From positions 62,001 through 126,000 of the forward strand of contig NZ_CALSFT010000002.1 of the NCBI RefSeq assembly GCF_943736995.1: a stretch of 64,000 nt of DNA, written 5' to 3'. The notes beneath the pieces are model-generated. The model made no database searches and was not told the origin of the DNA. It saw only the letters and a program-made list of their open reading frames with translations. Each line of letters starts with the position of its first letter. Positions within the stretch are counted from its first letter, which is position 1. Below are positions 33,308-41,005 of this stretch, one piece after another. The position numbers and the translations under genes are program-made. The stretch comes from Sporosarcina sp. Marseille-Q4943 (GTDB lineage: Bacteria > Bacillota > Bacilli > Bacillales_A > Planococcaceae).

Positions 33308-33703
33308 ATGATAAGAAAAGGTCGTTTTGCAGTTTGGAACGGTAAAGAATATCCCATCGTATCCCAACGACGTAACTATTATTTGCAGTCTGGGAGTCCG
33401 GAAGATAAGGAAATTGGATTTGTTGAAATGGGCACGAGTGGTCATTTATTCAAGGAAGTGGATATGGAAGAGTTGGAAGACGCCTACGAAGTGTTCCCAT
33501 ATGCCATGCTGTCAGGTTATCGCTTTGCGGTGGAGAGCTTTGAGAAGGAGACCGGCATGGTGACGTTTGTGACGAATAACCCTTTTGCCCAAAAGAAAGT
33601 TGCTGTCAGCCCTTACGGCAAAGATGGGTTTCGAATTGATCTTCCGGTCGGCGAAGTTACAATCTTGGAAGACCGTATTCCTATACTAGGATTTGAAGAA
33701 TGA
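33308..33703 (+). CDS. Hypothetical protein, 131 residues
   Basis: I do not recognise it. The protein is soluble and mixed alpha/beta, starting MIRKGRFAVWNGKEYPI, with a patch of acidic residues (KEVDMEELEDAYEVF) in the middle. ATG 33308 follows GGAGG; an upstream in-frame ATG at 33275 lacks a ribosome site. A strong terminator follows. Confidence 0.7.
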   Translation: MIRKGRFAVWNGKEYPIVSQRRNYYLQSGSPEDKEIGFVEMGTSGHLFKEVDMEELEDAYEVFPYAMLSGYRFAVESFEKETGMVTFVTNNPFAQKKVAVSPYGKDGFRIDLPVGEVTILEDRIPILGFEE

Positions 33704-33727
33704 ATCAACGCTGTCTGTAATAAACGA

Positions 33728-33778
33728 AAATGGCCAGAATGGCTCCCATTTCGCGGGAGACGTCTTTCCTGGCCATTT
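33728..33778. terminator. Terminator between convergent genes
   Basis: AAATGGCCAG pairs with CTGGCCATTT around a 31-base loop that can fold further. It lies between the 131-residue gene and the sugar dehydrogenase gene. Confidence 0.7.
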
Positions 33779-33786
33779 AGAATCTT

Positions 33787-34824
33787 CTACTTTTCCTCAT
33801 ATATTATTTTATTGATAACCGTTAGTCTATACAAAACGTCGTCAAATTCGGAAGGAGTCCCCCGTCCGTCCGTGTTATTGGAAATGAAGTAAAGTGACTC
33901 CCCGTCCGAATAGACATCTCGTATACGGCCGTAGCCTTCGATTTTTCCTGCAATCCTCATCTCTCTTGAGTCAATGACTAAAATGGCTTCCCCTCTAAGT
34001 GCCGCGACATATAGCAAACCGTTGTGAAATGTCATACCGGACGGCGCCCACGTTTCGTTTGCCCCGGAAGTAAGCAAAGGGGATCGCATGCCTTCCTTGC
34101 TCTCATTCCCTTCGATTTCCGGCCACCCATAGTTCCCGCCTTGCTCAATCATGTTGATTTCATCGTTTGCAGATTGTCCATGTTCCGATGAATAAAGTTC
34201 TCCTGCTGAATTCCATGCCAGTCCTTGTGGATTCCGATGACCCAAACTGACAATACTGAAACTGCCATCCTCCTGTAGTTTCACAATCTTTCCGTTAAAT
34301 GAACGAGGATTTTGAGCATTTTCAGGGGACGCTCCGTCACCAATCGTAGCAAAAAGAGTCTCATCAGGAGATAGCGCAAGCCGCCCTCCATGATGGACAC
34401 GCCCCGATTCAATATGATCCAGTAGTATCTCTTTCTCGTGCCATTCCCCACCTTCGCGGAACAGTGTCACAATCCGATTGACAGGCCGCCCGTCAAGGTC
34501 GTACGTGTAGTAGGCATAGGCAAGAGAAGATTCACTGAAGTCCTTACGAAGGACGAATCCTAACAACCCCGCTTCCGCTGCAGACGATAATGGCTCCGAT
34601 AGGATAACTTCTTCCCGAGTCATCTTTCCATCCTTTTCAATCCGCACGATTGTCCCGTTCCGTTCCGATATGAAGAATGTTTGTGCGTCAGAAGCGATGG
34701 ACCAAGGGGATTCCAAATTTGTTGCTACTCTAGACACAGTGTACATACCGCTGTCCCATTCGCCCGTTGATGATGAACACCCAACAAGACACAGGATGAT
34801 GATCAATAATACAAGCCGTTTCAT
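33787..34824 (-). CDS. PQQ-dependent sugar dehydrogenase-like lipoprotein
   Basis: This is a predicted extracytoplasmic lipoprotein of 345 residues of the soluble aldose/glucose dehydrogenase (GSDH) family, a six-bladed beta-propeller using pyrroloquinoline quinone. The signal ends in LCLVGC. Family blocks are SPWSIA, AEAGLLGF, RVHHGGRLALSPD with the catalytic His, GHRNPQGLAWN, EHGQSANDEINMI and GGNYGWPE. ATG 34824 follows AAGGAG. Bacillales rarely make PQQ, so the cofactor source and true substrate are open. It is divergent from the GMC dehydrogenase genes. Confidence 0.85.
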   Translation of the reverse strand: MKRLVLLIIILCLVGCSSSTGEWDSGMYTVSRVATNLESPWSIASDAQTFFISERNGTIVRIEKDGKMTREEVILSEPLSSAAEAGLLGFVLRKDFSESSLAYAYYTYDLDGRPVNRIVTLFREGGEWHEKEILLDHIESGRVHHGGRLALSPDETLFATIGDGASPENAQNPRSFNGKIVKLQEDGSFSIVSLGHRNPQGLAWNSAGELYSSEHGQSANDEINMIEQGGNYGWPEIEGNESKEGMRSPLLTSGANETWAPSGMTFHNGLLYVAALRGEAILVIDSREMRIAGKIEGYGRIRDVYSDGESLYFISNNTDGRGTPSEFDDVLYRLTVINKIIYEEK

Positions 34825-34952
34825 ACTACACTCCTTCCAAAAGTATTCCATTTAATCATAATATACCGCATTCGAACAATGTTTGACGAATTTGTATGAA
34901 ATGAATGGTAAAACGGACATGCTTTGTACTAACTACGGGAGGAGGATGAAAT

Positions 34953-35702
34953 ATGACAAACGAGCAAAAAGGATTATCGAGACGTGATTTCCTGAAAACG
35001 ACAGGAATTGCAACTGGAGCGTTGGTCGGCGGGGGAGTGATTGGCGGTCTAATTGGATACAACGCCAAAAAAGACGGAAAAACGACAAATGATGCAAATG
35101 CCATAGGAGGACATGAAGCGTCATCAGTCAAAGGGTTGATGTTCTTCACAAATCAGCAGGACTTCCATGTACTTTCCCAAGCTGTTGAACGGATTTTTCC
35201 AGAGGATGATCTTGGGCCCGGAGCAATCGGTCTCGGCGTTCCTTATTTCATAGATAACCAGTTGGCGGGAAATTACGGCAGCAACGCACGCGAATATATG
35301 CAAGGCCCATTTTTCGCGGGTGAAGCAACGCAAGGCTATCAAAGTAGGTTGACACGTGCGGAAATTTTTCGACAAGGGATCGCAAGAATGGAAGAAGAGG
35401 CGCAGAAACGCTATCAAAAAGGATTTGCCGAGCTGGATGGCGGCCAAATGGACGAGATTCTCACGTCATTCCAAAAAAACGAAGTGGAAATGAAGGGAGT
35501 TACTTCGGAATTCTTCTTCCGGCTACTTCGCCAAGCGACGTTGGATGGAGCTTACGCCGATCCAATCTATAACGGCAATGCGAATATGGATGGCTGGAGG
35601 ATGAAAGGATTCCCTGGCCACCAAATGGCATATATCAATGTAATTGAAGAAGAGAAGTTTCAAAAGATTGAACCAAAATCAATCAGCAGCATGCAACATT
35701 GA
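34953..35702 (+). CDS. Gluconate 2-dehydrogenase subunit 3-like protein, Tat-exported
   Basis: This small subunit accompanies GMC-type membrane dehydrogenases. The N-terminus has a twin-arginine signal (SRRDFLK followed by a hydrophobic, Gly-rich stretch to about residue 35). The mature part fits the gluconate 2-dehydrogenase subunit 3 family. The flavoprotein follows 14 bases later and has no signal of its own, so it is probably carried out through the Tat pore by this subunit. ATG 34953 follows GGAGGAGG. Confidence 0.88.
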   Translation: MTNEQKGLSRRDFLKTTGIATGALVGGGVIGGLIGYNAKKDGKTTNDANAIGGHEASSVKGLMFFTNQQDFHVLSQAVERIFPEDDLGPGAIGLGVPYFIDNQLAGNYGSNAREYMQGPFFAGEATQGYQSRLTRAEIFRQGIARMEEEAQKRYQKGFAELDGGQMDEILTSFQKNEVEMKGVTSEFFFRLLRQATLDGAYADPIYNGNANMDGWRMKGFPGHQMAYINVIEEEKFQKIEPKSISSMQH

Positions 35703-35716
35703 CGGAGGGAAGAATT

Positions 35717-37429
35717 ATGGCTAAAACATTGGACAAGGTTGATGTAGTAGTAGTCGGCGTAGGTTGGGCAGGAGGGATAATTGCTGCCGAGTGCGCCAAG
35801 GCGGGATTGAAGGTACGTGGATTAGAGCGTGGAAAATCGAGGGGCACTGCGGATTATTTGATGGTGCATGACGAATACCGGTATGCAATCCGTTATGAGC
35901 TCATGCAAGACTTATCAAAGGAAACGATTACATTCCGCAACCATCGTAAAATGAGGGCGCTCCCGATGCGTCAAATGGGATCATTTCTCTTGGGGGAAGG
36001 GCTCGGCGGTGCCGGAACGCACTGGAATGGCCACACTTTTCGCTTCCTGCCGTACGACTTTGAAATTAAGACAATGACTGAGCAGAAGTACGGGAAGAAT
36101 AAATTGTCGAAAGACTACTTACTTCAAGATTGGGGAGTCACTTACGATGAACTCGAGCCGTATTTCGACAAGTACGAAAAGACGGCAGGCATATCGGGAG
36201 AAGATGTAAACCCGTTCTGGGGGAAACGTTCTTCTGATTTTCCAACGCCGCCGATGAAGAGGACCCCAATTCTGAAGAAATTCGAAAATGCCACTACGTC
36301 GTTGGGCTACCACCCATACATGCTACCGTCCGCAAACCTGTCAGAGGCATACACAAACCCGGATGGCGAGGCAATCGGTCAATGCCAGTATTGCGCATTT
36401 TGCGAACGTTTCGGCTGTGAATATGGCGCCAAGTCGTCCGCTGAGATCACTGTCATTCCAACGGCCATGAAAACGGGAAATTTTGAAGTCCAGTTTCATG
36501 CGAATGTCGTCGAGGTGCTCAAGTCGGGGAACAAAGTGACGGGTGTCAGATATATCGATACAGAATCAGGGGAGGAGTTCATCCAGCCTGCCGAAGTCGT
36601 CGTACTGACTAGTTATGTAATGAACAATGCAAAACTCCTTATGGTGTCCAAAATCGGAGAGCAATACAATCCTGATACAGGCAGAGGAACTCTTGGGAAG
36701 AATTATGCATATCAAATTTTGCCGGGAGCAACCGGATTCTTTGATGAGCAGATGAATGTGTTCATGGGTGCAGGAGCCTTGGGCATGACGATTGATGATT
36801 TCAATGGCGACAGCTTTGATCATTCCGATCTCGACTTCATCCATGGCGCGAGTATTTCAATCGTACAGACAGGATACAGGCCGATCCAGACGAATCCGAT
36901 TCCACCGGACGTGCCAGCCTGGGGAGCTGAGTTCAAGAAGGCATCCATTGAAAATTATACGCGTACGTTATCAGTTGGCGGACAAGGGGCTTCCATGCCG
37001 CATCGGGAAAACTTCATGTCGCTCGACCCTGACTATCGGGATGTCTATGGCGTACCGCTTTTGCAGCTGACGTACAATTTTACAGAACAGGACCGGAAAT
37101 TGCATCAATATCTGACGGACCGGATTGCGGAAATTATGAAGGAGATGGGCGCGAAGACGGTGGTTCCAGGAAATCCGATTTCCGATTATGACATAGTTCC
37201 TTACCAAACTACACATAATACAGGTGGAACGATTATGGGCACGGATCCCGGCAACAGTGTTGTCAACACATACTTGCAACATTGGGACGCAGAGAACCTC
37301 TTCGTTGTCGGTGCAGGGAATTTCCCGCATAACGGCGGATATAACCCGACGGGGACGGTCGGGGCATTGGCATATCGCACATCGGAAGCCATTGTGAAAT
37401 ACAGCAAAACGGGAGGTTCTCTTGTTTAA
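35717..37429 (+). CDS. GMC-family FAD oxidoreductase (gluconate dehydrogenase-like)
   Basis: This flavoprotein oxidises a sugar acid, polyol or similar alcohol. It has 570 residues. The N-terminal dinucleotide fold is VVVVGVGWAGGIIAAECAK; the GEGLGGAGTHWNG loop and the C-terminal HNTGGTIMG and GAGNFPHNGGYNPTGTVGALA blocks are characteristic of the gluconate 2-dehydrogenase branch, with the active-site His/Asn in HNGGYNPT. ATG 35717 follows GGAGGG. It is followed by tatA and tatC. The usual third subunit, a cytochrome c, is not encoded here, so the electron acceptor is unknown. Confidence 0.9.
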   Translation: MAKTLDKVDVVVVGVGWAGGIIAAECAKAGLKVRGLERGKSRGTADYLMVHDEYRYAIRYELMQDLSKETITFRNHRKMRALPMRQMGSFLLGEGLGGAGTHWNGHTFRFLPYDFEIKTMTEQKYGKNKLSKDYLLQDWGVTYDELEPYFDKYEKTAGISGEDVNPFWGKRSSDFPTPPMKRTPILKKFENATTSLGYHPYMLPSANLSEAYTNPDGEAIGQCQYCAFCERFGCEYGAKSSAEITVIPTAMKTGNFEVQFHANVVEVLKSGNKVTGVRYIDTESGEEFIQPAEVVVLTSYVMNNAKLLMVSKIGEQYNPDTGRGTLGKNYAYQILPGATGFFDEQMNVFMGAGALGMTIDDFNGDSFDHSDLDFIHGASISIVQTGYRPIQTNPIPPDVPAWGAEFKKASIENYTRTLSVGGQGASMPHRENFMSLDPDYRDVYGVPLLQLTYNFTEQDRKLHQYLTDRIAEIMKEMGAKTVVPGNPISDYDIVPYQTTHNTGGTIMGTDPGNSVVNTYLQHWDAENLFVVGAGNFPHNGGYNPTGTVGALAYRTSEAIVKYSKTGGSLV

Positions 37430-37504
37430 GGAAGTGCAGACAAATGCATAAAAAACTTAGCTTAATTTCGCCAAGGCGTAAATAATAGAAGGGAGAATGT
37501 CACC

Positions 37505-37702
37505 ATGAGTTTAGCGAGCATCGGCGTACCGGGCTTAATTATCATCTTAGTGATCGTCCTTATTCTTTTTGGTCCGCGCAAGTTGCCGGAAGTCGGTTCG
37601 GCGGTCGGCAAGACATTGGCGGAGTTCAAGAAGTCGGCACGTGACATTTTGGACGAAGATGAAGTGAAGAAGGAACTACCGAATAAGACGGATCATTCAT
37701 AA
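37505..37702 (+). CDS. tatA: Twin-arginine translocase component TatA
   Basis: This 65-residue pore-forming Tat component has one N-terminal membrane helix (GLIIILVIVLILFGPRKLPE), the FGPRKLPE hinge and an amphipathic helix (VGKTLAEFKKSARDI) before a charged tail. It lies between the GMC dehydrogenase gene and tatC, which suggests a dedicated export system for the subunit-3/GMC pair, like phoD-tatAd-tatCd in B. subtilis. Confidence 0.95.
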   Translation: MSLASIGVPGLIIILVIVLILFGPRKLPEVGSAVGKTLAEFKKSARDILDEDEVKKELPNKTDHS

Positions 37703-37714
37703 GTAGGTGGAGAA

Positions 37715-38563
37715 ATGGATCCTTATGGTGATTACCGTAGGAAAGTCTTAAGCCCGCTCGATAAAAAGGACATGCCGGAAAAACTGATAGCGGTGAAAGA
37801 TGAGGGAACGGCAAAAGGCGTAGAGGAAGTGGCGGAGAAAGCAGCGGAAGATTCAATTGTTGGAGACCCTCCGCTAGTCGAGCACCTGACCGATTTGCGC
37901 AAACAGCTCATTAAAAGCGCAGTCGTCTTTGTGACTTTTTTCATCGGTGTATTTGCGACTGTTAATCTGTGGTTTCCGGTTGTTACAAGAGGCCACGAAC
38001 TGATTGTCCTCGGACCGATGGAAGTCGTCGTGTTTTATATGTCCATCTCGACCGCTTTGGCATTCGGATTGTCGCTCCCATTCCTCTGCCACTTTTTATG
38101 GCAATTCGTGAAGCCGGGGCTGCACCCGAAGGAAAGGCAGTTTCTCAGCTTATATTCGCCCGTCATGTTCCTATTATTCCTAGCAGGATTGGCGTTCGGC
38201 TATTTCGTCGTCAATCCATTGAGCTACCGTTTCCTTATATCATTAGGTGCGATGAACTTCACAGTGATGGTGTCCGCGCAGGAATATGCGAAGTTCCTGC
38301 TCATGACGACGATGCCGATCGGACTCCTGTTCGAACTGCCAATTGTCGCCTTATTTCTAGCTGCAATCGGTGTTTTGACCGCCGATACATTACGGAAAGT
38401 GAGAAAGTGGTCGTATCTTATTTTGGCAGTTTTATCTGCGCTCATTACGCCTCCCGACTTCGTCAGCCAGCTCATCGTCCTCATTCCGATGATCTTGCTA
38501 TACGAGGCGAGCATCTTCATCGTTCTCTACACGGAGAGACGCAATGTCGCGGTACAAGAATAA
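37715..38563 (+). CDS. tatC: Twin-arginine translocase component TatC
   Basis: This is the Tat signal-peptide receptor with six membrane helices. The cytosolic VEHLTDLRKQLIKS block with its conserved Glu/Arg region precedes helix 1, and ITPPDFVSQLIVLIPMILLYE covers the last helices. At 282 residues it is about 40 longer than usual: the first 50 residues are an extra charged segment. ATG 37715 follows AGGTGG; an internal start near the family start is not excluded. It ends the operon at a strong terminator. Confidence 0.94.
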   Translation: MDPYGDYRRKVLSPLDKKDMPEKLIAVKDEGTAKGVEEVAEKAAEDSIVGDPPLVEHLTDLRKQLIKSAVVFVTFFIGVFATVNLWFPVVTRGHELIVLGPMEVVVFYMSISTALAFGLSLPFLCHFLWQFVKPGLHPKERQFLSLYSPVMFLLFLAGLAFGYFVVNPLSYRFLISLGAMNFTVMVSAQEYAKFLLMTTMPIGLLFELPIVALFLAAIGVLTADTLRKVRKWSYLILAVLSALITPPDFVSQLIVLIPMILLYEASIFIVLYTERRNVAVQE

Positions 38564-38603
38564 AAGGAGAGCGTGCATCCATTCATGCACACTCTCCTTT
38601 ATT
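38563..38603. terminator. Bidirectional terminator after tatC
   Basis: AAAGGAGAG and GTGCAT pair with ATGCAC and CTCTCCTTT with one mismatch between them, followed by TATTTTA. Confidence 0.88.
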
Positions 38604-38612
38604 TTACTTTCC

Positions 38613-38804
38613 TCAACCGAATATGCCGCCCAACAATCCTTTATTCCGACCGGAAGAAGGGGCAGTGCGGGAGCTTTTATCGCCTCTCATCGGCGTAGAT
38701 CCGAATGAATCGAACTGCTTCGATAATTTATTTCTAGCGTCCTTGTTTCTCATCAAATATGCTGCGCCTAAACCTAGAGCGGCCAATGCCATTTTTTTAT
38801 TCAT
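38613..38804 (-). CDS. Small protein with N-terminal hydrophobic segment, 63 residues
   Basis: I do not recognise a named family. It starts MNKKMALAALGLGAAYLMRNKDARNKL, a short hydrophobic helix followed by a basic region, and ends in a Gly/Ser-rich tail (GRNKGLLGGIFG). ATG 38804 is chosen because AGGAGG lies 8 bases upstream. A paralogue of 46 residues is encoded right upstream, so the pair arose by tandem duplication. A sigma-B-like promoter precedes it. Confidence 0.7.
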   Translation of the reverse strand: MNKKMALAALGLGAAYLMRNKDARNKLSKQFDSFGSTPMRGDKSSRTAPSSGRNKGLLGGIFG

Positions 38805-38839
38805 CATCATTGCCTCCTAATTTTTTGCTTATACGATAC

Positions 38840-38864
38840 TTTCCCGATTTGAAAGAGTCTAAAC
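38840..38864 (-). promoter_or_regulatory. Sigma-B-type promoter of the 63-residue gene
   Basis: On the minus strand GTTTAG, 13 bases and GGGAAA match the sigma-B consensus with a single -35 deviation. Confidence 0.6.
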
Positions 38865-38872
38865 AACATTAA

Positions 38873-38898
38873 AATCGGCACCCAAAAGGATGCCGATT
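38873..38898 (-). terminator. Terminator of the 46-residue paralogue
   Basis: AATCGGCA pairs with TGCCGATT around 10 bases; on the minus strand a short T run follows. It separates the two paralogous genes. Confidence 0.65.
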
Positions 38899-38916
38899 CT
38901 CCCGTGAGAAAGATTT

Positions 38917-39057
38917 TTATGAATTGGATGATCCATTTCTTGAGGTGAATGGTTCTGCGAGCGATTCAAACTGCTTCATCAGCTTGCCACGGACATTTTT
39001 ATTTCTCATTAAAAACGCCGCTCCGATCCCTAATGCTGCTATCGCCATTTTATTCAT
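38917..39057 (-). CDS. Small protein with N-terminal hydrophobic segment, 46 residues (paralogue)
   Basis: The frame from ATG 39057 to TAA 38917 encodes MNKMAIAALGIGAAFLMRNK followed by a basic stretch (VRGKLMKQFESL). This is clearly similar to the start of the 63-residue protein downstream (AALGLGAAYLMRNK, KLSKQFDS). AGGAAGGTGA lies 9 bases before the start. The function is unknown. No sigma-B-like promoter was found for this copy. Confidence 0.65.
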   Translation of the reverse strand: MNKMAIAALGIGAAFLMRNKNVRGKLMKQFESLAEPFTSRNGSSNS

Positions 39058-39174
39058 AAAAACGTCACCTTCCTCACATTGGATTTTGGATCATTGTTAA
39101 GATTCCCTTCTTCGTCATTTCTATCCGGATTTTTATTAATAATAGGGAGTTCTGTTGGGAAGCCCCCGATATGT

Positions 39175-39243
39175 AAAATAAATTACTTTGTGGAGTAACT
39201 TTTTATTGCGTTACAGCATAAAATAAATTACGATACAAAGTAA
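39175..39243 (+). promoter_or_regulatory. Direct and inverted repeats upstream of the HTH/F1-beta-like gene
   Basis: AAAATAAATTAC occurs at 39175-39186 and again at 39220-39231, 45 bases apart. TTACTTTGT (39183-39191) and ACAAAGTAA (39235-39243) form an inverted repeat around the region. These are plausible binding sites for the HTH protein encoded next. They are unusual in a 70-base gap. Confidence 0.45.
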
Positions 39244-39255
39244 GGGGTGAAAAAT

Positions 39256-40305
39256 ATGGAAAAAGATAATCTTCGGTTGAATGTTTCGTTGTTGAGGAGA
39301 AGAGTACCGAATTTGACGAGTGCAGCTAAATCAGTCGGTCTTCGGCCAGCGACAGTTTCGAATCTATGTACAGGAAAGATTTCAGTTGGTAAATCGGAAG
39401 TGAGGACGCTTGTAGCACTTGCGGATTTGGCGGGGTGCAGTTTGGACGAATTGATAATCCGGGGGGAGAGGATTGAGATGATTGAAACGAAGATCAAAGT
39501 ATTGGATTTATTCGCACCGTTGGCAAAAGGGGGGACAGTCGGTCTAGTCGCTCGGAAACAAATGGGCCAACTCGTTGTCCTGAGTGAATTATTCTATCGG
39601 TTGAAGCATGAAGGCTATACAACATTTCTCTTAATGCCCGAGGGAAATTACCCTGAGCTCCAAGATATATTGGAAAACGTCGACATTACAACGAAAACCA
39701 TTGACGAAACGTATGAGAAAATGGCAGCCCTTGGCCATGAAAAGGAAATTGCGTTTGCAGCGGATAAAAGTCATGTAGTCGCTGGTGGAATCTACGAATT
39801 GCAAGAGCGTTTACAGCAAATTGGAATGGACGAGGTCACGACTTTCCTATTGGATTTAACGGGAGAGGCAGTGGATGAAGAACTTCCATATGGGCCACTT
39901 GAAACGCTTTGGCAATTCGACGCCGACTTGTCGGCAAGGCACCGATACCCTGCAGTCAACCCAATTGCCTCCACTTCATCTGTACTCGAAGGGTCACATA
40001 TGGATCAAAATCATTTTTTCATTCAACAAAGAGCACAAAAGTTATTGCGACGGTACCGGGAGTTGCGTTCACTCGTTAACGTAGGAGGAGAAGAGAAGCT
40101 ACCGCCATCCGAAGTGCAGACGTATAAACGTGGAGAACGTTTGGAAGCCTATTTAACCCAACCGTTCTATGTAGCGGAAGAATACACCGGACAAAAGGGT
40201 CAATCAGTTAATCTTCAGGATACATTGAAAGATGTACAGACCATATTGGACGGTTCATTTGATTCGCAAGGGATTGATAATCTAATTTATATTGGAAAAT
40301 TGTAA
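39256..40305 (+). CDS. HTH domain fused to a degenerate F1-ATPase beta-like domain
   Basis: Residues 8-67 form an XRE-like helix-turn-helix (NLTSAAKSVGLRPATVSNLC). From residue 77 to the end the protein follows the ATP synthase beta subunit: ETKIKVLDLFAPLAKGG, later YPAVNPIASTS (231-241), an RYREL helix, and YLTQPFYVAEEYTGQKG (299-315), which in AtpD reads FLSQNFHVAEQFTGQKG. The P-loop position has lost Lys and Thr (VARKQMGQL instead of GGAGVGKT) and the catalytic Glu segment is missing. The core is about 150 residues shorter than in AtpD. It is therefore a predicted DNA-binding pseudo-ATPase of unknown role. ATG 39256 follows AAGGGGTG. It stands alone, with repeats upstream and a terminator downstream. 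Confidence 0.82.
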   Translation: MEKDNLRLNVSLLRRRVPNLTSAAKSVGLRPATVSNLCTGKISVGKSEVRTLVALADLAGCSLDELIIRGERIEMIETKIKVLDLFAPLAKGGTVGLVARKQMGQLVVLSELFYRLKHEGYTTFLLMPEGNYPELQDILENVDITTKTIDETYEKMAALGHEKEIAFAADKSHVVAGGIYELQERLQQIGMDEVTTFLLDLTGEAVDEELPYGPLETLWQFDADLSARHRYPAVNPIASTSSVLEGSHMDQNHFFIQQRAQKLLRRYRELRSLVNVGGEEKLPPSEVQTYKRGERLEAYLTQPFYVAEEYTGQKGQSVNLQDTLKDVQTILDGSFDSQGIDNLIYIGKL

Positions 40306-40356
40306 AAACTGTTTGTTAGAGTGGTAATGTTCGGATAAAATGAGAGTGAGGTTTTC

Positions 40357-40384
40357 AAAGGAGTGACATTGTCGCTCCTTTTTA
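40357..40384 (+). terminator. Rho-independent terminator after the HTH/F1-beta-like gene
   Basis: AAAGGAGTGA pairs with TCGCTCCTTT (one G-U) and is followed by TTT. Confidence 0.75.
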
Positions 40385-40408
40385 GTGTGAAAGTACAAGG
40401 GGGAATTC

Positions 40409-41005
40409 ATGCTGCGCTCATGCCGAAAAGTGGTGGACTGGATCGAAGGATATGATCGTCCTTGGGGGATTGCGGGTGGTTGGGCGATCGATCTCTTTGT
40501 TGGGAATAAAACACGGGAACACTCGGACATCGAAATCGCCATTCTTCGGGAAGACCAACATAGGATAAAAACCATCTTAGCTGATTGGTCCTTTCAAAAA
40601 GCGGTACGCGGTGAACTCGTTGCGTGGCAATCGGAGATGTTGGAGCTGCCGATCCATGAATTGCACGGCGTTAATCGAATGGGAGAGCGCTTGGAAGTGT
40701 TGTTGAATGAAGTGGAAAATGCCCAATGGATATTTAGACGGGATCCGGCAATCACGTTTCCAAGCTCTAGACTTTTCTTAATTACCGAGGATGGCATTCC
40801 TTATTTGCATCCGGCTGTCGTCGTTCTGTACAAAGCAAAAAATTCGCGAGAGAAGGACCATGCTGATTTTCTTTCTGTGAAGGACCTGTTAAGTAATGAA
40901 GACCAGCAATGGCTTTGTAATGCATTTAAAATTCACGTGCCCGGTCACCCGTGGATTTCTCATTTGCAAGAAGGCATCAAGTTTTCAAGGGGGAAAGGAC
41001 AATGA
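40409..41005 (+). CDS. Nucleotidyltransferase, aminoglycoside-adenylyltransferase-like
   Basis: This cytosolic protein of 198 residues has a minimal nucleotidyltransferase core. The motif GGWAIDLFVG followed by REHSDIEIAI carries the two catalytic acids, as in ANT(2'')- and lincosamide-type enzymes. The C-terminal half has YLHPAVVVLYKAKNSREKDHADF, also typical. It may modify an antibiotic or only be a distant relative; substrate unknown. The next gene overlaps by 4 bases. Confidence 0.8.
   Translation: MLRSCRKVVDWIEGYDRPWGIAGGWAIDLFVGNKTREHSDIEIAILREDQHRIKTILADWSFQKAVRGELVAWQSEMLELPIHELHGVNRMGERLEVLLNEVENAQWIFRRDPAITFPSSRLFLITEDGIPYLHPAVVVLYKAKNSREKDHADFLSVKDLLSNEDQQWLCNAFKIHVPGHPWISHLQEGIKFSRGKGQ

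Noticed and set aside
37969..38820. Long open frame overlapping tatC in another phase
   Set aside because: It covers the well-supported tatC and the small minus-strand gene, has a low-complexity basic composition and no family match.
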